Part shown: positions 1 through 7,995 of the stretch, piece after piece
Position numbering within the stretch: position 1 is the stretch's first letter
Layout of the letters: the number at the start of each line of letters is the position of its first letter
NCBI RefSeq assembly: GCF_020089865.1
Contig: NZ_JAIRBM010000004.1
Span: 1 to 64,000 of the forward strand
Reading direction: 5' to 3'
Length of the DNA: 64,000 bases
Source of the DNA: Microvirga puerhi
Lineage (GTDB): Bacteria; Pseudomonadota; Alphaproteobacteria; Rhizobiales; Beijerinckiaceae
Notes under the pieces: model-generated
Database searches by the model: none
What the model was told of the DNA's origin: nothing
The model's input: the letters and a program-made list of their open reading frames with translations, nothing else
Position numbers and translations under genes: made by a program

Positions 1-128
1 CTGACACCTATATCGACCACGACAAGCCCGAACGCATGTATGCCCAGGCCGGGCTTGATGCGTCCGGCATCGTCACCAAGGTGTTCGAGGCTTTGGGACA
101 GGAGGAGGCCCGCAAAGCGCGGGCCTGA
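1..128 (+). CDS. dxs: 1-deoxy-D-xylulose-5-phosphate synthase, C-terminal end (partial)
   Basis: The reading frame is open from base 3 to the TGA at 126-128 and gives 41 residues. They include [18 protein letters not shown] and [11 protein letters not shown], which match the conserved C-terminus of Dxs, the thiamine-diphosphate enzyme that joins pyruvate and glyceraldehyde-3-phosphate at the start of the MEP isoprenoid pathway. The gene begins outside the window. The plus-strand order dxs, tlyA, RNA methyltransferase is common in Hyphomicrobiales and supports the call. The catalytic domains cannot be seen here. Confidence 0.85.
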   Translation, partial: DTYIDHDKPERMYAQAGLDASGIVTKVFEALGQEEARKARA

Positions 129-133
129 CGCCG

Positions 134-847
134 TCAGATCGTCAAAGTGCCCGCCTTCGCAGCCGCGTAGCGCTCGCCGATGTTATTCCAGTCGAGCACG
201 TTCCACCACGCCTTCAGGTAATCGGCCCGTCGGTTCTGGTATTTCAGGTAATAGGCGTGCTCCCAGACGTCGTTGCCCATCAGGACCCGCTGGCCTTCCA
301 TCAGGGGCGTATCCTGGTTGGGCTTCGTCACGAGAGCGAGCTTGCCGTCCCGGGCAACCGTCACGAAGACCCAGCCGGAGCCGAACTGCTTCTCTCCGGC
401 GCTGTTGAAGTCCGACTGGAATTTTGGGAAGCCACCGAGATCCCTGTCGATGGCACTCTTCAGATCACCGGCGGGCTCGCCGCCCGAACCGCCCATGATC
501 TGCCAGAACATGGTGTGATTGGCATGTCCGCCGCCATTGTTGCGGATGGCCGTGCGGATCGTTTCCGGTATCTCGTTCAGCCGCGACAGCATCTCATGGA
601 GCGGCATCTTTGCCGCCTCGGCGTTCTGGCTCAGGGCCGCGTTGAGGTTGTTGACGTAGGCGGCATGGTGCTTGTCATGATGAAGCTCCATGGTCTGCGT
701 ATCGATATGCGGCTCGTTCTTCGAGGGCGCATAGGGCAGCGGATCGAGCTTGAACGGCCCGGAGGGAGATTGTGCCCAGGCCCGGGGAATGGCAGCGCTG
801 GTGCCCAGCAGGGTTGCTCCGGCCAAAAGATGTCGGCGGCTGATCAT
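134..847 (-). CDS. Tat-exported Fe/Mn superoxide dismutase
   Basis: Encodes 237 aa. The start at 847 is preceded by GGGAG and opens a twin-arginine signal (MISRRHLLAG, ending near AWA), so the enzyme probably acts in the periplasm. The mature part has the Fe/Mn SOD ligand pattern: His in ELHHDKHHAAY, His in GGGHANHTMFW, and Asp and His in DVWEHAYYLKYQN. It disproportionates superoxide. Usual family length is about 200 aa, and the excess is the signal. Longer upstream frames overlap tlyA and lack support. It is transcribed divergently from tlyA and convergently with dxs. Which metal is used cannot be decided from motifs alone. Confidence 0.92.
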   Translation of the reverse strand: MISRRHLLAGATLLGTSAAIPRAWAQSPSGPFKLDPLPYAPSKNEPHIDTQTMELHHDKHHAAYVNNLNAALSQNAEAAKMPLHEMLSRLNEIPETIRTAIRNNGGGHANHTMFWQIMGGSGGEPAGDLKSAIDRDLGGFPKFQSDFNSAGEKQFGSGWVFVTVARDGKLALVTKPNQDTPLMEGQRVLMGNDVWEHAYYLKYQNRRADYLKAWWNVLDWNNIGERYAAAKAGTLTI

Positions 848-895
848 GAGGTTCTCCCTTCCTCCGATGGGCGCTATGGATGAGGGACGCATCAG

Positions 896-913
896 GGCGG
901 AACATGTTCCGCC
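896..913. promoter_or_regulatory. 18-bp perfect palindrome between the SOD and tlyA genes
   Basis: GGCGGAACATGTTCCGCC reads identically on both strands. It lies 49 bp upstream of the SOD start and 35 bp upstream of the tlyA start. It could be an operator. Read toward the SOD gene it also contains GGAAC, followed 16 bp later by CGTC, which resembles an EcfG-type stress promoter (GGAAC-n16/17-CGTT) with one mismatch. Both readings are inference. Confidence 0.45.
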
Positions 914-947
914 GCATGATTGAATAGTGATGGAATATGAGGATCGG

Positions 948-1676
948 ATGACCCGCAAGCGCGCCGATGTGGTACTCGTCGAAAGAGGTTTCTTTCCAAG
1001 CCGCGCACGAGCGCAGGAAGCGATTGCGGCCGGCCTCGTCACGATCGACGGTCAATCGTTGCGAAAAGCCTCCGAGATGGTGGCGCTCGAGGCCGTCATT
1101 ACGGCCGAGCAACCGCACCCCTACGTCTCTCGCGGCGGCGTGAAGCTCGCAGCGGCCCTCGATATCTTCGCGATCGACCCGAAGGGCTGCATATGTCTCG
1201 ATGTCGGGGCCTCCACCGGTGGCTTCACGGACGTGCTGCTCCGCCGTGGCGCGGCGCATGTCTATGCGGTCGATGTCGGCCACGGGCAGTTGCACCACAC
1301 CATCGTACAGGATCAACGGGTCACCAATCTGGAAGGCACCGACGCCCGCGCGCTGACCTCCAACCTTGTTCCCGAAAAAGCCGATCTGCTTGTATCGGAC
1401 GTCAGCTTCATTTCCTTGAAGCTCGTTCTTCCTGCCGCCATCGCCTTGCTCAAGCCGCAGGCTGCGCTTGCCGTTCTGGTGAAGCCGCAGTTCGAGGCCG
1501 GCCGCGATCATGTGAAAAAAGGCATCGTTCGCGATGGAGCTATCCACCGTGCCGTCTGTGAGGATATGAGAGCGTTTGTGACAAGTCTCGGTTTTGCCGT
1601 GCTCGGCATCGTACCGTCTCCGATCGAGGGTGGCGACGGCAACCGGGAGTTCTTGCTGGGAGCACGCCGTGGCTGA
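948..1676 (+). CDS. tlyA: TlyA family rRNA (cytidine-2'-O)-methyltransferase
   Basis: Encodes 242 aa. An N-terminal S4 RNA-binding domain covers about residues 2-60 (RADVVLVERG, SRARAQEAIAAGLV). It is followed by an FtsJ/RrmJ-type methyltransferase with the SAM loop DVGASTGGFTDVLLRRGA and the motifs VSDVSFISLKLVLP and LVKPQFEAG. The family 2'-O-methylates cytidines in ribosomal RNA; older names call it hemolysin A. ATG 948 has GAGG just upstream; GTG 927 and ATG 930 are in frame but worse placed. The 3' end overlaps the next gene by 8 bp, which implies translational coupling. Confidence 0.92.
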   Translation: MTRKRADVVLVERGFFPSRARAQEAIAAGLVTIDGQSLRKASEMVALEAVITAEQPHPYVSRGGVKLAAALDIFAIDPKGCICLDVGASTGGFTDVLLRRGAAHVYAVDVGHGQLHHTIVQDQRVTNLEGTDARALTSNLVPEKADLLVSDVSFISLKLVLPAAIALLKPQAALAVLVKPQFEAGRDHVKKGIVRDGAIHRAVCEDMRAFVTSLGFAVLGIVPSPIEGGDGNREFLLGARRG

Positions 1677-2922
1677 ACAGGTCATCATCGAGCGCCTCGG
1701 CGCAAAGGCCGACGGCATCGCCGAGACGGATGGGGGGCATGTGTTCGTGCCCTACACGCTGCCTGGCGAGACGGTGGAAATCGAGCGCGAAGATTCGCGC
1801 GGACGTCTCCTGCGCGTTGCGCAAGAATCGCCCGAGCGCGAAATGCCGTTCTGTCCGTATTTCGGCGAATGCGGTGGCTGTGCCACGCAGCATATGCGCG
1901 AGGATTTCTATCGAGCCTGGAAGAGAGACACTCTCGTCAAGACGCTGCAGCATGCACGAATCGATACTCCTATCGAGGCCATGATCGACGCTCACGGCGA
2001 GGGACGTCGCCGCGTGACGCTGCATGTCCGCTTTCCAGAGGGCGTCATGCAAGTCGGCTATATGGCTGCCCGAAGCCACCATGTGGTGACGATCGATCAT
2101 TGCCCGATTGCCGTTCCCGCTCTGAAGCATCATGCCCCCATCGTGGCGCGTGCGATCGGCGAGCATCTGAAGGCCGGGCGCAAGCCTCTCGACATCCAGG
2201 TTACCGCGACGCTCTCCGGGCTCGATGTGGACATACGCGGGCATGGGCCGATGAAGGACAAGGATCGCCTGCGCCTCGTCGATCTTGCTGCCGACCTGGA
2301 TCTTGCGAGGCTTTCGCTTCATGGCGATATCGTCGTCGAACGCCGTCCCCCAGCCATCATGATGGGCCGCGCCAGCGTGATTCCACCTCCCGGATCATTC
2401 CTTCAGGCGACAGAACGGGGCGAGCAGGCCATGGCGGCCCTTGTCGTGGAAGCCTGTGCACGTGCGAAACGGGTTGCAGATCTGTTCTCGGGCTGCGGCC
2501 CCTTTGCCCTAAGGCTGGCAGAACGTTCGGAGGTCCATGCGGTCGAAACCGATAAAGGCTCAGTCGCATCTCTCGATAAGGCGGCGCGGATGACGCAGGG
2601 TCTTCGCCGTGTCACGGTGGAAGCGCGCGACCTCTTCCGCCGCCCTCTCCTGACGCCTGAACTCAACGCATTCGATGCTGTTGTGATCGACCCTCCACGC
2701 GCCGGCGCCGAAGCACAGGCCCGGCAGATCGCAGCGTCGAAGGTCCCGCTGGTGGTCAGCATCTCCTGCGACGCAGCGACCTTCGCGCGCGACGCAGCGA
2801 TCCTTATCAGTAGCGGGTACCAACTGGAGCGGATCGTGCCCGTCGACCAGTTCAAGTACTCCTCTCACCTCGAGGTCGTCGGCGTCCTGCGTAAGAGCGG
2901 AAAGAAACCTTCTGCACGATGA
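1669..2922 (+). CDS. RumA/TrmA-type class I SAM-dependent RNA methyltransferase (5-methyluridine)
   Basis: Encodes 417 aa from GTG 1669, which overlaps the tlyA stop and has GGGAG upstream. The N-terminus is TRAM-like (RLGAKADGIAE, VFVPYTLPGETV). A cysteine cluster CPYFGECGGCATQH suits the [4Fe-4S] cluster of RumA-type enzymes. The C-terminal domain has the SAM loop ADLFSGCGPFAL, the motif VVIDPPRAG, and the catalytic cysteine in VSISCDAATFARD. The likely product is m5U in 23S rRNA or tRNA; the exact site cannot be told. The gene lies in the dxs-tlyA-methyltransferase housekeeping group. Confidence 0.9.
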   Translation: MAEQVIIERLGAKADGIAETDGGHVFVPYTLPGETVEIEREDSRGRLLRVAQESPEREMPFCPYFGECGGCATQHMREDFYRAWKRDTLVKTLQHARIDTPIEAMIDAHGEGRRRVTLHVRFPEGVMQVGYMAARSHHVVTIDHCPIAVPALKHHAPIVARAIGEHLKAGRKPLDIQVTATLSGLDVDIRGHGPMKDKDRLRLVDLAADLDLARLSLHGDIVVERRPPAIMMGRASVIPPPGSFLQATERGEQAMAALVVEACARAKRVADLFSGCGPFALRLAERSEVHAVETDKGSVASLDKAARMTQGLRRVTVEARDLFRRPLLTPELNAFDAVVIDPPRAGAEAQARQIAASKVPLVVSISCDAATFARDAAILISSGYQLERIVPVDQFKYSSHLEVVGVLRKSGKKPSAR

Positions 2923-3009
2923 AGTGGAGGATGGAAGCACACCATCGACTCAGGGTTATGAGCTTAAGATTGCCGAGTTGAAGGCGATGCGTTTTGGGCA
3001 GGTGGTAAG

Positions 3010-3036
3010 GACTGGGACTGTGCGTCCCAGTCGTTT
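3010..3036. terminator. Stem-loop between convergent genes, probable terminator
   Basis: GACTGGGAC and GTCCCAGTC form a perfect 9-bp stem around the loop TGTGC, followed by GTTT on the plus strand. It sits after the RNA methyltransferase stop (2922) and before the stop of the convergent DapA-family gene (3051), so it may serve both strands. Confidence 0.6.
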
Positions 3037-3050
3037 CAGAATCTCTTGCT

Positions 3051-3977
3051 TCAGATCTTTGCGCGAGCGTCATACCGCGCGACGCGGCCGAGAAGATAAT
3101 CGATCTCGGCCTTGGCAGCCGGCGTCAACCCGCTGGCAGGCCTGCGCTGAGCGTCATGTGCGATCGCGCCACGCTTCTGAAGGACATACTTGCGAACCGC
3201 GAGGCCTATTCCCTGCTGCTGTTCATAACGGACCAAGGGGAGATGCGCATCGAAAAGATCGTGCGCGTCATCGCGCCGTCCTGCCTTTTGTAATTTGACG
3301 ACATCGACCAGCATATCCGGGAAGGCATACCCGGTCATCGCACCATCGGCGCCGCGCTCCATTTCGAAGTCGAGGAAGAGACCACCGTTGCCGCAAAGAA
3401 TGGAGATCGGCTTCATCTCGCCCGCCGCCTGGAAGGCGCGCAGGCGCGAGATCTTCTCCAGGCCGGGCCAATCCTCATGCTTCAGCATCACGCAGGAGGG
3501 ATGGTCCATCACGATGCGTCGAATGACGCCCGGAGTCATCACGACCGTGAGCGTCAGCGGATAATCCTGGATCACGAACGGAATGTCGTCGCCGATAGCC
3601 TCCACGGCCTGGGCATAGTATCCGACGATCTGATCATCCGTCCGCAAGGATGGTGGAGGCGCAATCATCACGCCTGCCGCGCCAAGATCCATGGCGCTGC
3701 GTGCGAGAGATCTCATGGCGGCAAAGCCCGGAGCCGATACGCCGACGATAATGGGAACGCCGGCGCGCTTGACGACCTGTCGTGTGATGGCGAGCGACTC
3801 TTCCGGCTCCAGCTTCGGTGCCTCTCCCATGATGCCAAGGATGGTCAGGCCCGTAACACCACACTCGACGTAGAAGTCGGTGAGCCGATCCACGGATGCG
3901 GTATCGAGCCGGCCATCGGGGTGGAATGGCGTGGCAGCGATGGCATAGACGCCTGCGGCGGTATGATCGAGCTTCAT
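3051..3977 (-). CDS. DapA/dihydrodipicolinate synthase family lyase or dehydratase
   Basis: Encodes 308 aa, the normal family length. The Schiff-base lysine is K166 in CVMLKHEDW, the catalytic tyrosine is Y139 in VIQDYP, and the GxxGE substrate loop is GIMGE near residue 50. The family performs class I aldolase or dehydratase chemistry on 2-keto acids. Because the neighbours are an RraA-family protein, an SDR, an enolase-superfamily enzyme and a sugar-type importer, a role in sugar-acid breakdown (for example a 2-keto-3-deoxy acid) is more likely than lysine synthesis. It shares a 4-bp ATGA overlap with the upstream rraA-like gene, so the two are co-transcribed. Substrate unknown. Confidence 0.85.
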   Translation of the reverse strand: MKLDHTAAGVYAIAATPFHPDGRLDTASVDRLTDFYVECGVTGLTILGIMGEAPKLEPEESLAITRQVVKRAGVPIIVGVSAPGFAAMRSLARSAMDLGAAGVMIAPPPSLRTDDQIVGYYAQAVEAIGDDIPFVIQDYPLTLTVVMTPGVIRRIVMDHPSCVMLKHEDWPGLEKISRLRAFQAAGEMKPISILCGNGGLFLDFEMERGADGAMTGYAFPDMLVDVVKLQKAGRRDDAHDLFDAHLPLVRYEQQQGIGLAVRKYVLQKRGAIAHDAQRRPASGLTPAAKAEIDYLLGRVARYDARAKI

Positions 3978-4684
3978 TGGACTTGCCCCTTCTTGGCGGC
4001 TTCATAGCGGGCCTTGGTTTCCGCGTTCATCGGATACAGCCCGGGCAGCGGCATGTCACGCCCGACCTCCTCCATGATCCAGGCCTCCATGCGTTCCTGC
4101 TCCGGAGCCTCCGCAAGGACCTCGGCCAGGAGCGCCGCCGGAATGAGCACTGCGCCATCGTCATCGACGACGACCACGTCTTCCGGAAAGACGGCGACGC
4201 CGCCGCAGGCAATTGGCTCCTGCCATCCGACGAAAGTGAGGCCCGCCACCGAGGGGGGAGCCGCGACGCCGTCGCACCAGACCGGCAGCCCGGTCGAGAG
4301 CACGCCAGCAACGTCGCGAACCGCTCCATCCGTGATCAGGGCGGCAACGCCGCGCTTGGCCATGCGGGCACAGAGAATGTCGCCGAAAATGCCCGCATCG
4401 GTCACGCCCATCGCATCAACGACGGCAACGGCCCCCTCCGGCATCGCCTCTATGGCCGCTCGCGTGGAAATCGGCGAAGCCCAGCTCGCCGGAGTTGCGA
4501 GGTCCTCACGGGCCGGGACGAAGCGCAACGTGAAGGCAGGGCCGACGATCCGCGGTTGGCCGGGCCTCAACGGCTTCGTGCCACGCATCCAGACATTCCG
4601 CAGTCCTTTCTTGAGAAGGATCGTCGTCAACGTCGCGGTCGAGACCTGCCGCAGCGTTTCAATTGCATTCTGATCGAGAGCCAA
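3974..4684 (-). CDS. RraA/HMG-aldolase family protein
   Basis: Encodes 236 aa. It resembles the RraA-like fold, which includes 4-hydroxy-4-methyl-2-oxoglutarate/oxaloacetate aldolases. Visible motifs are STATLTTILLKKGLRN near the N-terminus, and GDILCARMAKRGVAALITDGAVRD, the conserved GD...R...D metal/substrate region. In catabolic operons such proteins usually act as aldolase/decarboxylase on 2-oxo acids, not as regulators of RNase E. It lies between the SDR gene (11 bp upstream) and the DapA-family gene (4-bp overlap). The family call is sound; the substrate is not known. Confidence 0.8.
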   Translation of the reverse strand: MALDQNAIETLRQVSTATLTTILLKKGLRNVWMRGTKPLRPGQPRIVGPAFTLRFVPAREDLATPASWASPISTRAAIEAMPEGAVAVVDAMGVTDAGIFGDILCARMAKRGVAALITDGAVRDVAGVLSTGLPVWCDGVAAPPSVAGLTFVGWQEPIACGGVAVFPEDVVVVDDDGAVLIPAALLAEVLAEAPEQERMEAWIMEEVGRDMPLPGLYPMNAETKARYEAAKKGQVQ

Positions 4685-4695
4685 AGTGAAATCTC

Positions 4696-5481
4696 CTAGA
4701 TGCTTTGGATAAGTCCGCCGTCGACGCGAATGACGGAACCGGTGACATAGGATGCGCGCTCGCTCGCCAGAAAGGCCACGACATCGCCATACTCTTGCGG
4801 ATCTCCGTAGCGTCCGACCGGGATCGATGCGGTGCTCTCCATCGCGACATCGGCAATGGGGCGGTTCTCGCGTTTGGCCTTTTGCTCATCAAGAAACGTG
4901 ATGCGCTGCGTCGCAATCCGTCCCGGAAGGACGATGTTGGATGTGACGCCGTCGCGTCCCACCTCGCGGGCCAGCGTCTTCGACCAGCCGACCAATGAAA
5001 GCCGCAGCGTGTTGGAGATGCCAAGATTGGGAATGGGAGCAACCACACCGGATGATGTGGAGGTGATGATCCGGCCCCACTTCCGCTGACGCATGCCGGG
5101 AAGAACCCGATCCGTGATCGCAATCACGGAGAGGACCATGGACTGAAACTGTGCCAGCCACTGGCTTGGGTCCTGACCGGCAACGGGAGTCGGCGGCGGA
5201 CCACCTGTATTGTTCACCAGCACATCGATGGAGCCGAGCTCGCGCTCAATATTTTCGACGTTGTCATCAATCACCGAGAGATCTGCGAGGCTCCAGACCA
5301 GTTCCTTCGCCTGTCCTCCAGCACTTCTGATCGCGTCGGCCGTCGCTGTCGCGGCATCGCGATCCAGATCGGCAACGACGACCTTGGCACCCTCGCCTGC
5401 CAATGTGCGAGCGATTGCCCCTCCCAATCCGCCGCCTGCGCCAAACACCAGCGCGACCCTGTTTCTCAGCCCGAGATCCAA
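4696..5481 (-). CDS. Atypical short-chain dehydrogenase/reductase lacking the YxxxK motif
   Basis: Encodes 261 aa. The Rossmann motif GAGGGLGGAIAR is near residue 14 and the NNTGG motif is present, as is the C-terminal YVTGSVIRVDGG. The catalytic Ser region is RIITSTSSG, but 13 residues later, where Tyr-x3-Lys should stand, the sequence is ISNTLR, giving Ser-x3-Arg. A known SDR subgroup shares this substitution. Such proteins may use another acid/base or may not be ordinary dehydrogenases. It heads the SDR-RraA-DapA series and is divergent from the LysR gene, 95 bp away. Confidence 0.85.
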   Translation of the reverse strand: MDLGLRNRVALVFGAGGGLGGAIARTLAGEGAKVVVADLDRDAATATADAIRSAGGQAKELVWSLADLSVIDDNVENIERELGSIDVLVNNTGGPPPTPVAGQDPSQWLAQFQSMVLSVIAITDRVLPGMRQRKWGRIITSTSSGVVAPIPNLGISNTLRLSLVGWSKTLAREVGRDGVTSNIVLPGRIATQRITFLDEQKAKRENRPIADVAMESTASIPVGRYGDPQEYGDVVAFLASERASYVTGSVIRVDGGLIQSI

Positions 5482-5576
5482 GATGCTTCTCCCACATCAT
5501 TTGCAGGAAAGGTGCAGCACACAAACCACGAAGAAAATCTGGACTCTGCTATCTTCAGAATATACTTTTTCTATCG

Positions 5577-6461
5577 ATGGATACACGCTTTCTGGAAAGC
5601 TTTCTCACTGTTGCAGAGTCCGGATCGATGGCCGAGGCGGCGCGTCGGCTGGGCATTACGCCGGCAGCCGTCGCGCAGCGCATACGCGCGCTCGAGGATG
5701 AAGTTGGGACGCTGCTTCTGTCACGGGCGGGCCGGACAGTCCGCCCCACTGAAGCAGGAAGCGCCATTCTTGCGCGCGGGCGAAACATCCTGCGTGACGT
5801 TCGTGATCTGCAAGCCTTGGCCGGTCGAGGATCGATCGCTGGAGAGATCCGCCTTGGCGCCATTTCGACGGCACTGACCGGACTGCTGCCTACGATCCTG
5901 GCCCGCCTTCTCGCTGCGGCCCCCATGCTGGACCTCTATGTGGTGCCCGGTACATCGGTCGAATTGTATCGCCAGGTGACGGAGGGCGATATCGACGCTG
6001 CTATCGTAGTCAAACCGCAATTCGCCTTTCCCAAGACGCTCGACTGGCATGTGCTCAGATCCGAACCACTGATCGTGCTGGCCCCGGAGCGCATCGCCGA
6101 TCGCGATCCGCACAGCCTTCTGCGCAGCGAACCCTTTATCCGCTACGATCGAAATCATTGGGGTGGACGCCTCGCGGATTCCTATCTCAGGCGCGTCGGC
6201 ATCCGGCCGCACGAACGGCTGGAGCTCGACGCTCTGGAGGCCATTGCCGTGATGGTCAGCAAGGGGCTCGGCGTATCTCTGCTTCCCGACTGGGCTCCCC
6301 CCTGGCCGGCGGGGCTGTCAGTTGCAAAGATTGCTCTCCCAGCGAACGCGCCGGAGCGACATATTGGCCTGGTCTGGTCGCGTGCTTCCTCACGAATACG
6401 ACTCATCCAGGCACTGCAGACCGTGGCGTCACAAGTGTCAATGGACCCCATCGCTGGCTGA
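5577..6461 (+). CDS. LysR-family transcriptional regulator
   Basis: Encodes 294 aa from ATG 5577. The winged helix-turn-helix covers about residues 1-60 (FLESFLTVAESGSMAEAARRLG, ITPAAVAQRIRALEDEVG). The effector-binding domain follows, with GEIRLGAIST at its start. The start was chosen because longer frames run into the divergent SDR gene and lack homology. It sits between the SDR-RraA-DapA genes and the enolase-superfamily gene, so it probably controls one or both in response to a pathway intermediate. Confidence 0.9.
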   Translation: MDTRFLESFLTVAESGSMAEAARRLGITPAAVAQRIRALEDEVGTLLLSRAGRTVRPTEAGSAILARGRNILRDVRDLQALAGRGSIAGEIRLGAISTALTGLLPTILARLLAAAPMLDLYVVPGTSVELYRQVTEGDIDAAIVVKPQFAFPKTLDWHVLRSEPLIVLAPERIADRDPHSLLRSEPFIRYDRNHWGGRLADSYLRRVGIRPHERLELDALEAIAVMVSKGLGVSLLPDWAPPWPAGLSVAKIALPANAPERHIGLVWSRASSRIRLIQALQTVASQVSMDPIAG

Positions 6462-6538
6462 CTCTTGCCAAGCGTATTTTGCGACAGGAGGCTCATATCT
6501 CCTCCGTTCGATACAGCCATCGATTAGGCAAGTAGAGA

Positions 6539-6561
6539 CGACGGGCACCAAGCACCCGTCG
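6539..6561. terminator. Weak stem-loop between convergent genes
   Basis: CGACGGG and CCCGTCG form a 7-bp stem around a 9-base loop between the lysR stop (6461) and the convergent enolase-superfamily stop (6623). There is no clear T-tract, so terminator function is only suggested by position. Confidence 0.3.
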
Positions 6562-6622
6562 GAGAACAGCTTTCAGGAGCTCGCAGAATTGGTGGAGACT
6601 CTTCTGATTTTCGGCCCGCGCA

Positions 6623-7771
6623 TCAGACGCTGTATTCCTTAATGACGCCATCTTTGGGCTCAAGGCCAAATCCCGGCTTCAGACTGACCCTCAGCCACCC
6701 GTCCTCGGGCTGCGGCACCTCCTCGAACAGCGCGTTGTAGGCCATCCACTTGTGATAGTGATATTCTACGAGGCCGCCGTTACCGATGCCGGCATGCAGA
6801 GCGATGTTGTGGGGACCGTTGCCGTTGCCATGGCCGAGTGGGATGTTGAACGCACGCGCAATTGCAGCAATCCGTAACGAGGCCGAGAGACCTCCATCGT
6901 TGTTGATGTTGGGTTGGATAAAATCGACGGCACCTGCCTGCAGGAGTTGAAGCGCCGTGAACTTCTCGTTCTCCGCCGCCGCGACGGAGATTGTCGTCTG
7001 CGAACGCAGATGCGCCAGAGTGGCAGGGTCATTGTAATAAATCGGCTCTTCGATGAATGCGATATCGAGTTCCTCACACAACTTGCACAGCCGGACAGCT
7101 TCGGAGATCGACATCCGCAGGTTGCCGTCCATCGACAGCTTCACATCCGGCCCGATGGCCTCACGCATCGCTTTCATGCGGCGGTAGTCGTCTTTCGGAT
7201 CGGGAATGGCTTGCCGTCCCACCGTGTTCTTGACGTGAGTATTACCGAGCTTCACGAGATAGGCCGCTTCAGCCGCGAGTTCCTCGGCACTGTAAGTTTG
7301 CGCGCCATCATAGGCTGCACCATGCGTCACATAGACAGGGACGCGGTCACGTGCTCCGCCAAGGAGAACATGGACGGGCTTGCCGAGGGTTTTGCCCTTG
7401 ATATCCCACAGTGCGATATCCACGAGAGCCATTGCGGAAACGAAAGCGCGGCCCAGCGGACGTTCATAGGTATGGCGGTCAAAGAGGAGCGGAATTCTCT
7501 CCGTGCGAAAGGGATCCTCTCCGAGGATGCGGGGCGTAATGTACTTGTCGATCAGGTCGACGATGACCGGATGAGTGTATCCACTGGTCGCCCAGCCCAC
7601 CACGCCGTCATTTGTCTCGACTCGCAGCAACATCGCCCCTTCCTTGTTGGGTCGATCGCGATAGGGCGGCGGCGTGATCGGGATATTGGCGAGACGTGTA
7701 ATGCTCATCTTCGCGATCTTCTGATTGCTGGGCGCGACCGCGTTCTCGAACATGTATGTCTGATTTAGCAT
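6623..7771 (-). CDS. Mandelate racemase/muconate lactonizing (enolase superfamily) enzyme, probable sugar-acid dehydratase
   Basis: Encodes 382 aa from 7771; a later ATG at 7708 (MSITRLANIPITPPP) is an alternative closer to the usual family start. Metal ligands are seen in SMDGNLRM (Asp), FIEEPIYYND (Glu) and AAAENEKF (Glu), and the general-base His in LGHGNGNG. The usual K-x-K appears as HVKNTVG, so the second lysine seems to be Thr. The family abstracts an alpha proton from carboxylates, giving dehydration or racemisation. It follows the ABC importer genes on the same strand after 224 bp and probably acts on the imported compound. Substrate unknown. Confidence 0.83.
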   Translation of the reverse strand: MLNQTYMFENAVAPSNQKIAKMSITRLANIPITPPPYRDRPNKEGAMLLRVETNDGVVGWATSGYTHPVIVDLIDKYITPRILGEDPFRTERIPLLFDRHTYERPLGRAFVSAMALVDIALWDIKGKTLGKPVHVLLGGARDRVPVYVTHGAAYDGAQTYSAEELAAEAAYLVKLGNTHVKNTVGRQAIPDPKDDYRRMKAMREAIGPDVKLSMDGNLRMSISEAVRLCKLCEELDIAFIEEPIYYNDPATLAHLRSQTTISVAAAENEKFTALQLLQAGAVDFIQPNINNDGGLSASLRIAAIARAFNIPLGHGNGNGPHNIALHAGIGNGGLVEYHYHKWMAYNALFEEVPQPEDGWLRVSLKPGFGLEPKDGVIKEYSV

Positions 7772-7995
7772 GGAGGTACTCTCGTATGTCAGTTCGCGTG
7801 AAGTTCTGAATCGTTTGCGAAGCAGGTCAAAAGGAGCCGAGCCTCGACAGGTGAAAGGCCGCAGCCATAGACGAGAGCGAACCACCGAAGCCTTCCATCA
7901 ACCGACGCCATCGGCGTTGTCGTCGAAGCTTCCGGTAATCACCTCGTCGCACGGATCGCCTCGCCTCTCGAAGCAGTCCGCGCGCCGCGGGCGCC

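Noticed and set aside
675..1718. A 347-codon minus-strand frame overlapping SOD and tlyA
   Set aside because: It covers two genes with clear catalytic motifs in other frames and has none of its own.
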